A stretch of DNA of 64,000 bases from Isoetes taiwanensis (taxonomy: Eukaryota; Streptophyta; Lycopodiopsida; Isoetales; Isoetaceae): the NCBI GenBank assembly GCA_021234155.1, contig JAJEKV010000002.1, positions 12,578,725 to 12,642,724 of the forward strand. Reading direction: 5' to 3'. Under the pieces are notes generated by a model that worked only from the letters and a program-made list of their open reading frames with translations, was not told the origin of the DNA and did not search any database. A program made the position numbers and the translations under genes. This document shows, one piece after another, positions 55,321 through 64,000 of the stretch. Positions within the stretch are counted from its first letter, which is position 1, and each line of letters starts with the position of its first letter.

Positions 55321-56580
55321 GGCGGAAGACCTAGGAATGTTGGAGCCTAGGTGGCATGTGGGCCACGTGGCATATTGGGCTCCGCCACCTTGGCGTGATG
55401 AGCCAAGTGGCGTGTTTGAGCCACCTTGGCATGTTAGACCTAGGTGGCATGTTGGGCCCATGTGGCATGTTTGAGCCACCTTGTCGTATTTAGACTGGGT
55501 GGCATGTTTGAGCCACCTTGGCATGTTCAGACCTAGGTGGCGTATTTGGGCCCATGTGGCATGTTTGAGCCTAGGTGGCATGTTAGGCCATGGTGGCATG
55601 TTGGGCCCTGGGTGGCATGTTTGGAGCCAACTTGGCATATTTAAGCCTAGATGGCATGTTGTGACCACCTTGGCATGTTGGAGCCTAGGTGGCGTAATTG
55701 CAGGGCTGCGTGGCATGTTTGAGCCACCTTGGCATGTCTAGACCCAGGTGGCATGTTGGAACCTAGGTGGCATGTTTGGGCCCACCTTGGCATGTTTCAA
55801 AACCTAGGTGGCATGTTGGAGCCCTGGGTGGCATCTTGAGCCACCTTGGCGCGTTTGGGCCTGGAGTGGCATGTTGGAGCCACCTTGGCATGTTGGAGCA
55901 AAGTGAGCTGCATGGCATGTTTGAGCCCTATGGCATGTTTGAGCCACCTAGGAATGTTGGAACCTGGGTGGCATGTTGGAATACGTGGCATATTTGAGCC
56001 ACCTTGGCAGAGTTGGAGCATGGGTGGCATCTTAGACTGCGTGGCATGTTTGAGCACGTTGAGCCTAGAGAGTGGCATGTTTTGAGTCATTTTTGCATGT
56101 TGGAGCCTACCGTGGCATGTTGGAGCCACCTTGGCATGTTTGAGCCTAGGTGGCGTAATAGAACTCACCTTGGCGTATTTAGACCCACGTGGCATGTTTG
56201 AGCCATGGCATGTTGGAGCCTAGGTGGCGTGGAAGCCATGTGGCATGTTTGAGCCACCTTGTCGGCATGTTGGAGCCCTAGGTGGCATGTTTGACACCTT
56301 GGCATGTTGGAGCCTAGGTGTGTTGGAACACATTGGCATGTTTTGAGCCACTTTGGCGTATTTCTGAGCCCTAGGTGGCATTGGAGGCTACGGTGGCATC
56401 TTGGAGCCCTAGGTGGCATGTTTTGAGCCAACTTGGCATATTTAAGCCTGGTGACATGTGACCTTGTGTTGAACCCTGGGTGTGTGGTGGAGCCCGTGGC
56501 ATGTTTAGCCACGTTGGCATATTAGACTTTGCATGGCATGTTGGAAGTCACGTACGTGGCATGTTGGAGCCACCACCTTG
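55321..56580. repeat. about 20-bp minisatellite, array 2
   Basis: These are the same monomers as array 1 (GAGCCTAGGTGGCATGTTG, GAGCCACCTTGGCATGTTT), about sixty copies, starting directly at the end of the 780-bp array. Its frames are artefacts. Confidence 0.9.
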
Positions 56581-57056
56581 GGGGTGAAAGCATGCTAAGA
56601 TATGCCATCTAGTACCTATTGCATTGGTATAAAACCTGCCGAGGAAAAGTACCCAACAACTGGAGTGCGGGAACTTACTAAAATGCCGCAATAAACAATA
56701 AGTTTGAGAGTTAATTCATTTATTTTAGTCATTAGTATTATTGTTATCCTCTAGTACTATAGATTAACATGCTATTGACCCTCAATTCAAAAATTTTAGA
56801 TTGATTTTAATGGAAAGAAAAAAGCGAAGTACGAGTTTAAAAGTACCGCAGTGTAGGTGCTTTTGGGGTTCAAAGTGGTACCGTGGCATGCTTTTACCCC
56901 CCTTGGCATGTTGGGCCTGCTTTGTGGCATGTTTGAACCACCTTGTGTATGTTTGGAGCCACCTTGGTGGCATGTTGGGCTCCTGCTTGGCATGTTTGGG
57001 CTGATTGGGACACAGATCATGTGCATATGCTCAAAAAATGGTTGAGGCATAAAAAG

Positions 57057-57060
<4 letters not shown>
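56581..57060. repeat. short detached piece of the minisatellite in unrelated sequence
   Basis: A few monomers (CCTTGGCATGTTGGGCC, TTGAACCACCTTG) recur at 56895-57000, after about 300 bp of AT-rich, non-repetitive DNA. No gene is recognised. Confidence 0.65.

Positions 57061-57061
<1 letters not shown>

Positions 57062-57150
<89 letters not shown>
57062..57150. repeat. (TC)n microsatellite, about 89 bp
   Basis: Uninterrupted CT dinucleotides, about 44 units, then ACACAT. The Ser/Leu and Arg/Glu frames it makes are artefacts. Such GAGA-type tracts can bind BPC factors in plants; no gene start is visible nearby. Confidence 0.97.
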
Positions 57151-57155
<5 letters not shown>

Positions 57156-57469
57156 TGCCCTTGCCTCCATACCTTGAGGATCGATAGACTTGTTGGTTCC
57201 CATGGATGTTAAAGTTAAATTCAGTTCAATTTAATTTGGGATCTTCATAATGCCTTTGCATTCTAGTTTTCTATAAGCATGAGGGTAAAGGGACAATAGA
57301 TGAGATATTGCATTTTTGCACGGTCCTGCACCTCAAGGATCTTGATGGTTTTGTTATGCGAAAATAGGTGTTAAGTAGTGAAGTAACTTGTAACTACATG
57401 GAATCTTAGTATAAGGACATGTGATGCGTCTTGGCGATATAAATCACGTATAGCAAATCAAGTACTCTG

Positions 57470-57905
57470 TCCTGCCACTATAAGACACATGATATGGAAG
57501 GATAGGACATGTGAAAACAAGTATTCTTTCCTACTTCTATAAGACGTGACAATAGAAGTATTACATGTCGTAATTCATGTATTCTTTCCTACAATGCCTT
57601 GTAATAAAGTATACGTCACTACTACTATAAAGACATGTGACATGGAGGCATATGCCATGTGAGAATCAAGTGTTCTTTCCTACTTCTATAAGACATGTGA
57701 CAATAGAAGTATTACACATGTCATAATTCATGTATTCTTTCCTACAATGCCTTAACAAATAAAGTATATCCTGCTACTAAGACAGCCAGATGGAAGTATA
57801 GGACATGTAGAGAATCAAATATTCTTTCCTACATCTGAAAGACATGTGACAATAGAATTATTAGACATGTAGAAATTCAAGTATTCTTTCCTACGGTGGT
57901 TGTAT
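57470..57905. repeat. three diverged tandem copies of a ~155-bp unit
   Basis: The phrases AGACATGTGACAATAGAAGT, TATTCTTTCCTAC and ATAAGACATGTGACAT recur at near-regular intervals (TTCTTTCCTAC near 57525, 57588, 57670, 57735, 57820 and 57885), so each unit comprises two related halves of about 75 bp. Confidence 0.75.
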
Positions 57906-58211
57906 TATAAAATGACATGTCACAATAGAAGAAACTACAAAACAACGATTGGATGTTTTAGTCCATGAAAAAGAGCACCATTGCTCCGAACAGAAACCAT
58001 ACCTCCAAAAATCCACATGGGATTCGCTGGCAAGGACATGTGGACCTACCAAGGCGATGTTTTCAGGTGGACCAAAAACGGGGTGAGTGTGTTGGAGGAG
58101 CAAAAACAAGAATGATGTACCAGCGTGAAGGCGTATTCTCATCCGACCAAAGCTTAGAAGTTGTTGAAGTACTGATGGAATATCTTCTACCATGGTTGTG
58201 AGACAAGGCGA

Positions 58212-58259
58212 CACACACACACCTTTGTAGCGCGCGCGCGCGCGCGCGCGCGCGCGCCG
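58212..58259. repeat. (AC)n followed by (CG)n, Z-DNA-prone
   Basis: ACACACACACAC at about 58211-58222 is followed, after a nine-base gap, by about 27 bp of alternating CG (58231-58257). Both are alternating purine-pyrimidine tracts that can flip to left-handed DNA. Such a long pure CG run is unusual in an AT-rich plant genome. Confidence 0.92.
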
Positions 58260-58984
58260 GTGCGGATGCCTTGGGATGTCAGGTGTTGTTGTCACAACTC
58301 AAATAATGAATACAATATTGTATATCTTGCCATGTTTAATTATTAAATTTTTTAATTGTCTAATAACAAATATAAGACCTTTTAATTATTCAAAATCCAA
58401 TGTTTTGTAATGAACTTCCATGTTGCTAACATTTGTTGCTTTTCCTACTATGTTATTCATAGCACTCCTTATAAATAACACATAAGTTTTTTGCTGTCAG
58501 CAACCATGGGATGCTGACCTGATAGCATATCTATTGTTCACAACTTTGCTTCTCGCGTGGCTTGGTAGCCTTGACAGCCCCTAAACCTGCGGGCCTTTAG
58601 GCGAAGTTGGTCGTTCGGGTTTAGCTCGCCACCACCGCCACCTCCACCATTGTGTGGTTGGTATGGATTTTTTCTAGGATAAAATGTAAGTTAACCATTT
58701 ATTTTTAACGTTCTAATGTTTTTAAATGTAGCGTGTAAATGCGGTTCAAATACTTCTTTTCTATGCATAATGTTAAATGCGTCGTGGTTATAGGATCTTC
58801 TTCTCACCACTTGAAGGGCTGAAAAACCTCGCGCATCCGGCGGAAAGGCGAAGAAGCGAGGAACTTCGAGAGATATCAACGGCGATAACACGAAGATAAA
58901 GGTGGAATGCCTTACGGTCGGGATGTCGCCGCGAAATGGACATTCTTGCGCGGAGGCATTGAACAAAGTAAGTGATGCAGGCGC
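58260..58984. other. no gene recognised
   Basis: Intergenic sequence. A run of CCACCACCGCCACCTCCACC lies near 58630. No RNA gene is seen. Confidence 0.4.
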
Positions 58985-60150
58985 CCACTGACCCTCACGT
59001 CATGGCCTCGCCCACTCCTTGAATTCAATCTTGAGGCACATTCCGAGCACGAGGAGAATGAACCCCCACAGGCCGTAGTAAATCGCGTCGGGTGGGCAAT
59101 TCCCTCTTCAAGCTCTACAGTAAGATGCGTACACGCACCACCTCCCGCGAAGGCATCTCTTTGAATATGAGTGAGTTCATCTTCGAATTATGCCCTTTTG
59201 TTCTAACACACATATTCGCGCTGTTGGTCGTATGTTGAGTGTAGTAGCGAAGTTGCGCCCGCGGCCTTGCGGGATGAGCAATTTTGGAAGATGGCTAATA
59301 GTGTCACAAATAGCGTTTGCACCATAACGTCCACAAGGGTAGATAGACGCTGGGAGCCTATGATGAGGAAAAGAGAGGATCAAGGCTTTTAAGCGAATAT
59401 CCAGAGCTCAAGTCAGGAGAGATCTCATGGAGGAGAGTTTGTTCAAGCGGGGGTAAACATGTTACAAAGCCACCGGGTATTGACCTTTTTCGTTCTTCAT
59501 TATAACCTCATTGTACTCATATTTTATTTATATATTTTGCGGAGTATTCGGAAAGAAAGCGACTGAAAGCTCTTGCCAAAGCTTCTAAGAGTCTCGATAG
59601 AGAGTGGCCTGACTGTCTGGTTGTTAATAGAGCATTCAATCGTCATCTCTCCCACATGAGTCGTATAATTAGATGATGCCATGTGGATAAGTCCTTGTAT
59701 TGCATTATAGTGTTTGAAGGTAACATATTGCTCGAAGAAAGGGAAGCTAGAACAAAAGCGTATTTGAATGGCAGTCTGTGAAACAAGTAAAATACATAGT
59801 GCCAATAAAATTTGGGTGGTTGCAAGCACTACGGATAAGCTATTTGTAAGTATAAATTTGGTTTATAATGTAGGTTCTCGAGTTGAACACTAACATTAGT
59901 TTTGGTGCTCATTCTCAATAGAAGTCATTTAGCACGGTGGCGGCTGCTAAAGATGAGCGAATGGGCCTTCAAAAAGCGATTCATCTGATACGCCAACTAG
60001 CAGCGTGAAAGGGGGGATGAAGTGTGTATCATTCATTAGATAATTATTTATGACTACAATGAACTAATTGTTGCGATACAATATAATGCGGAGTGAAATG
60101 AAAGGCGAAGCCAATGAAGAAGAAGAAGAAGAAGAAGAAGAAGAAGAATT
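58985..60150 (+). pseudogene. possible Myb/SANT-like transposon protein relic
   Basis: Plus-strand frames contain LRDEQFWKMANSVTNSVCTI and RVDRRWEPMMRKREDQGF (about 59250-59385), which recall the Myb/SANT-like domain of PIF/Harbinger-type accessory proteins (W spacing; R-W-x-x-[ML]-x-x-K). After further blocks (RKRLKALAKASKSLDREW near 59550), the frame ends in a Glu run encoded by GAA repeats (60115-60148). Stops interrupt every frame. The resemblance is weak, and I give it as a possibility only. Confidence 0.3.
60115..60148. repeat. (GAA)n microsatellite
   Basis: About eleven GAA/AGA units in a row. In the plus frame it would encode polyglutamate. Confidence 0.93.
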
Positions 60151-60199
60151 AGAAACGCTAACTAAGACTCAATATATTTGTAATGTACAAATTAATTAG

Positions 60200-60600
60200 A
60201 AATATATTAATTGAATTCAATCTAAATTTTTTATGCTGTTCACTTATTATTTGTGATTTTTTTTGTTATGTTAATTTTATGCTGGTTCTTTTTTATTCTT
60301 AGATTTATTAAACATTTAATTACATAGTAAACAATAATGTATCTACTATGATACTGAATACTAATATGAATTTAATCAATATTTGTTTCTATTTTTTGAA
60401 TTTTAAATTTTAAATATTTATTCTCGATTTATTTGTTCATATTTAATATTTATTATACTATTAATATTGATAATATTAATATTATTTAATATTAATAAAT
60501 ATTACTAAATATTTGTTATATTAAATATTTGTTAATTTTGAATATGAATATTGTCCAGATTAAATAATGTTGAATAATATTAAATTAATATTTTTTCATT
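60200..60600. other. extremely AT-rich block
   Basis: About 400 bp consist mostly of TATTAATATT, AAATATT and ATTTTTT words with almost no G or C, and end abruptly at the GC-rich block that follows. No gene. Confidence 0.85.
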
Positions 60601-61122
60601 TTATGTCGTTGTTGAGCCGAGCGTTGATGGCGTGGCGCCCGCGTCGGCGCGTCGTTGAAGCAACGTTGATGGCGATGGCTGAGCCGGCCGACGGCGGCGA
60701 CCGCGCGGCGAGCAATTGTGACCACCTCGGCTAACGTCGTTCAGCAGCGGCGTTTCACCGCATCTTGACCACTTGTCGGCTCTGTGGCAGCAACGCTGCA
60801 ACCCAGACGGACATGATGGCGATAGTTTTAAATGGGTGAGCAGCGTTGCTGACTCACTCTGCCACGCCCGGCCCGTACATGTTGTGTGATCAATGGCGGC
60901 CCGATCTGCGTGGGCGACCCGTGTCGCATAGCGGCGTTGAGCAATCGAATCGTCGCTTAAGATGCCGCCGTTTACGGCTGGCGTATAGCGGCGCATAAAG
61001 GTCGTAATCGGCTCGGCGTCCGAAATAGAGCGTCGTTGCTCGGCGTTTGACGTCGATCATCGACGTCTGACGACGTCTGGACGTCGTGGAAGGCGTCGTA
61101 TGGGGCTTTGGTTTTTGTAGTG
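60600..61122 (-). mobile_element. CpG-rich terminal region ending in a CACTA-type terminus
   Basis: The block is dense in CGTCG, GACGTC and GCGTTG words, and its last bases read GGGGCTTTGGTTTTTGTAGTG. On the minus strand that is CACTACAAAAACCAAAGC, the common start of plant CACTA (En/Spm) transposons, preceded by repeated subterminal GACGTC-type motifs. The opposite end was not found. The minus-strand frame at 60601-60996 is probably not a gene. Confidence 0.55.
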
Positions 61123-64000
61123 GTTTGGCCCTTCTTGCTGCGGCTTATCTTTGAAGGATACTGTTTTCTTTTCCTGCTACTTCCCGCCAGTTGCCCTTTA
61201 TGCTTGGAGCTTTTGTTGGTTACGGACTAGGCGTTGCTCTAGGGCTGCTCTTCCGTTGCTTTGCCCATATCCACTGGTAATCTTCTTTATTTACTTAACA
61301 TTACGAGGCCGGATCGCTGCGGTGGCAACGATTCGCTTGATACCGACCGAGGGTTGATTACTCTTACGGTTTCCTTATCTCATCATTTAATCCCTCGATG
61401 TACCCTTCCCGCTAGTGGCGGATGCTCGGCTTAAGCACATAAAGCCTCAATTTCATGAACTCTTTAGGTGTGTATTCTTGCTGGATTCTTTCTTTGTAGC
61501 TGATGAGAATTGCTACATCATGTGGCATTTGTGCTCCTTGGCACATAGTGGCGCTTGAATGCCTTTGAAAATTTCTGCATTTCTTGTTATCACCTTGCCT
61601 CCTTCGTGGGCCTTGGCATAGCCTTTCCACCCATCACAATTGCGCCTTTAAGGTTGGGTATTTGCCACCACCTTTAATCTTTAATCCTTCATTAGTATGC
61701 ATTCCCATATTCCCTCATCTAGATCCCAAGCCTCTGCCTCCATGCCTGTGAAACTCACACGAGAAGCTATTCAAGCTTTCTTGCCTTCCATACATTACTC
61801 GGTAGCCGAATCTACTTTCTTACAGTGATGGGGTCCTTATGTCCACCGATGCATACCGTCTCTACGGTCACACTTTGTTCCACCTCTTCCTCAGATAGTC
61901 CGCGCTCAGAAGCTTCGCGTCGGAGATTCGATGCTGAGGGACCTCCTTCTCTTGCTCTTCTTCTTATCCTTTCCGTCTTTAGTGGTGCCCGGCAAGCTTG
62001 GGCGTTAATGATACTGGCTCAATATTGCTTGTCTTTGCTAATAGGCCTTTATCTCTTGAAGATCGAGATCTCCTCGCGACATCTCCTCTTCGAAGTCCAT
62101 GGGACCAAATTCTTCGTCTGTGAGTTCCTTGCTATGTGTTATGCATTTGGGGTCCCTTCATCTCCCTATGGACTACTTTTACATCTTGTTATATTTTGTT
62201 CCTGGACCTTTAATTTGCATACAAGTAGATCGTAGCCTTAAGGTTTAGCTTTGTTTGTTTTATTGCATTATATGTGTTTATATAGTTGTGAAACAAAATA
62301 CATCAATGAACATTTAGAATCGAAATAAAATGTATTCATAGTAAGCTTCATTACAATGTACGGGATCAAGAGTCTAACTATTCTTGGAATCGTTGGAAGG
62401 ATGGGTTATCTCAAGGAACTTCTTAACTTTGGGCTGTTATTTCTCACACGAGGGTCCCAAGTTACGAGAATGTTCGTTGGTGTCCATACGAAACTGTCCT
62501 GTGAAATCTTCCACCCTATGATCCAGTGTAGGCCTTGATCCTTTTGCTAATCTTCCTATAGTCGGTAGGGTACACAATCGAAAATCTGGTGCCTGGATTT
62601 CTCTTGACTAGGATGACATGGTCAGCAGTGGAATCGATCGGTATGCCTAACAAATCTGAGGTCACGATGAGCATGAATACCCCTTCTTCGCCTTAATTTG
62701 GTGCGGTGGATGGCCCAGCTGTCTGCCGTCCAATAGTAGAGATATAGCGACACATCACATCCATTGTTGTTGATTCTTAAATTCCCGGTCGGGGCCTTGC
62801 GCTCTATGTCTTTCCGCATATTCGCCGGCTTGAATCGTCGGTCTACGTAGTCCTTATTGTTGAGGCGATTAGGTGGTCGATCTACGCCTCTCCTCTGGAC
62901 ACACAGCGAGGCTGGTGTGAAGAACTTTCAGCATCAAAATATTTGTGGTCTTGACACGGATCCCCATGGTTCTTGGATGGTATTAAATTCTTCTTGACGA
63001 GGTCCCAAGGCTGTCATCATTGCAGAATCTTTGCTATACTTTGAATGTCTAAAGTAGAGCTCCACGGTGTAGGTGTCGGCTTCTCTTCACGATGGATTGG
63101 GAGTGGAAGCCTCGATCGATGAAGTCATCGGTCACGGTTGTTCTTGCGCCGAAGATCACGACAACTCGTCGCTTTGTGCTTCCACAGCTGCGCATTCGGG
63201 GAAGTTGCAGATGTCACTCGGGGAGGTACTCCTGGCCATTGATGATGATGGGGGCTAGGCTTGTGATACCTGGCAGGAGTGGGGCGATCACATGGAATTA
63301 CTGCCGGGTCACAGTCGAATGGTGGATCTCACCACACTTTCTGCTTGTCTTGGATTCTGGTCCGGGTCGAGACTCGGCGTAGTCTTCGTCGTCAGTCGAG
63401 GCTCTTTGTCTTCTGCTCTGCCTTCTTGCTCAAGCTTGATCGCAATGGGAGGTGACCCAGCCTAGCTGAAGAGGCTATGGGGTCCCACATCTAAGGCCGG
63501 AATAGATGGTTCTAGATTGGGTTAGGGGCATGGTGAGAAAGAAAAGATGGCTAAGGCGGTGGTATAGGAGAAATACTTAGCCCTATTCTTTGTCATGACC
63601 ATGTGATGTTTGCCAATCTAGCAACCTTGTTGTTCAGTGCTTGGCAATGTTAGGACATCACTCAAAGAAATTTGTGGAGGGGCCTTGAAGACAAAATATC
63701 TGTCTGGAGGGAAGGCATTTGTACTAAGGAAGGCTATTTTCTACAGCTTGGAACTCGAGTCATGACGCTTCCATATAGGATGGGGTTGCACGCAAAGTGG
63801 CTTCAGATGTCTATCTCTACGGAAAACTACAAAGATGGCATTGATGTCTGCCTCGGCTACATGGGCAGCGAGTACCATCACTTTGAAATCTCACGGTTGC
63901 CATTGATCTTGACTAAACTAGGCTAACAAGCAGCTCTTGAAGCACCTAAAGGGAGCTGAAAAATCGCCTAAAGGCTGAGAACAGAGCACATGGATGCTAA
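61123..64000. other. no recognisable gene; probable transposon-derived sequence
   Basis: Several open frames of 60-136 codons exist (61825-62235 and 63672-63926 on the plus strand; 61412-61630 and 62622-62819 on the minus strand), but none shows a domain I can name. The frame at 63672-63926 (GYFLQLGTRVMTLPYRMGLH) has acceptable composition. No tRNA, rRNA or array is seen. Confidence 0.35.

Noticed and set aside
56796-57212. Frames with long Arg-Glu or Ser-Leu repeats
   Set aside because: They are a direct translation of the (TC)n microsatellite.
60601-60996. 131-codon Arg/Ser-rich minus-strand gene
   Set aside because: It coincides with the CpG-rich terminal region of a transposon and has no recognisable domain.
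1237-61122. The CACTA-like ends at 1237 and 61122 as one element
   Set aside because: They are 60 kb apart, differ after CACTACAAAA, and have unrelated subterminal sequence.

Overview
This looks like a nuclear chromosome segment of a land plant. Genes are split by GT-AG introns, the DNA is AT-rich, and the recognisable proteins are plant plastid carotenoid enzymes, an atypical thioredoxin exon and a PPR fragment. Transposon debris fills most of the rest (Helitron, Ty1-copia, Ty3-gypsy, a terminal-inverted-repeat element, a SINE, MITE and satellites). A fern or other seedless plant with a large genome is my guess, not something the sequence proves.

The biological core is at 10.9-15.4 kb: a violaxanthin de-epoxidase (VDE) gene on the minus strand and a non-haem beta-carotene hydroxylase (BCH) gene on the plus strand, head to head across about 760 bp. 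Both enzymes supply zeaxanthin, BCH from beta-carotene and VDE from violaxanthin, so this is a carotenoid/xanthophyll-cycle gene pair. BCH reconstructs as seven clean exons (278 aa) with every histidine box. VDE reconstructs as four exons with correct phases but has one in-frame TAG and lacks one conserved Cys. BCH then recurs downstream as a 3' fragment (17.7-18.4 kb, exons 5-7 open) and a full-length decayed copy (23.8-25.6 kb).

Layout. 0-9.9 kb: a protein-kinase-like relic, an En/Spm-like multi-exon transposon gene carrying an antisense SINE, and a G-box repeat array. 10.3 kb: a Helitron 3' end. 10.9-25.6 kb: VDE-BCH and the BCH copies, with copia remnants and a precisely bounded 1.33-kb Helitron containing about 1 kb of polypurine. 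26.08-41.22 kb: a 15.1-kb block that interrupts the 3' flank of BCH copy 3. It holds a FolD exon, arrays of a 12-bp motif, and a 9.5-kb transposon with perfect 23-bp inverted termini. That transposon carries two convergent genes, with a MITE and host-gene exons (thioredoxin, PPR) between them. 41.9-50.5 kb: a Ty3-gypsy element (minus strand, two LTRs) inside one copy of a duplicated segment whose uninterrupted copy lies at 50.1-50.5 kb. 50.9-57.0 kb: a ~20-bp minisatellite, a ~780-bp tandem repeat, then the same minisatellite again. 57-64 kb: simple repeats, a Z-DNA-prone tract, a possible Myb/SANT-like transposon relic, a CACTA-type terminus, and sequence in which I recognise no gene.

Only the VDE-BCH pair looks like ordinary host genes. 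Most other coding traces are broken. In 42-64 kb repeat copies differ by many one-base indels, which may partly be consensus error.
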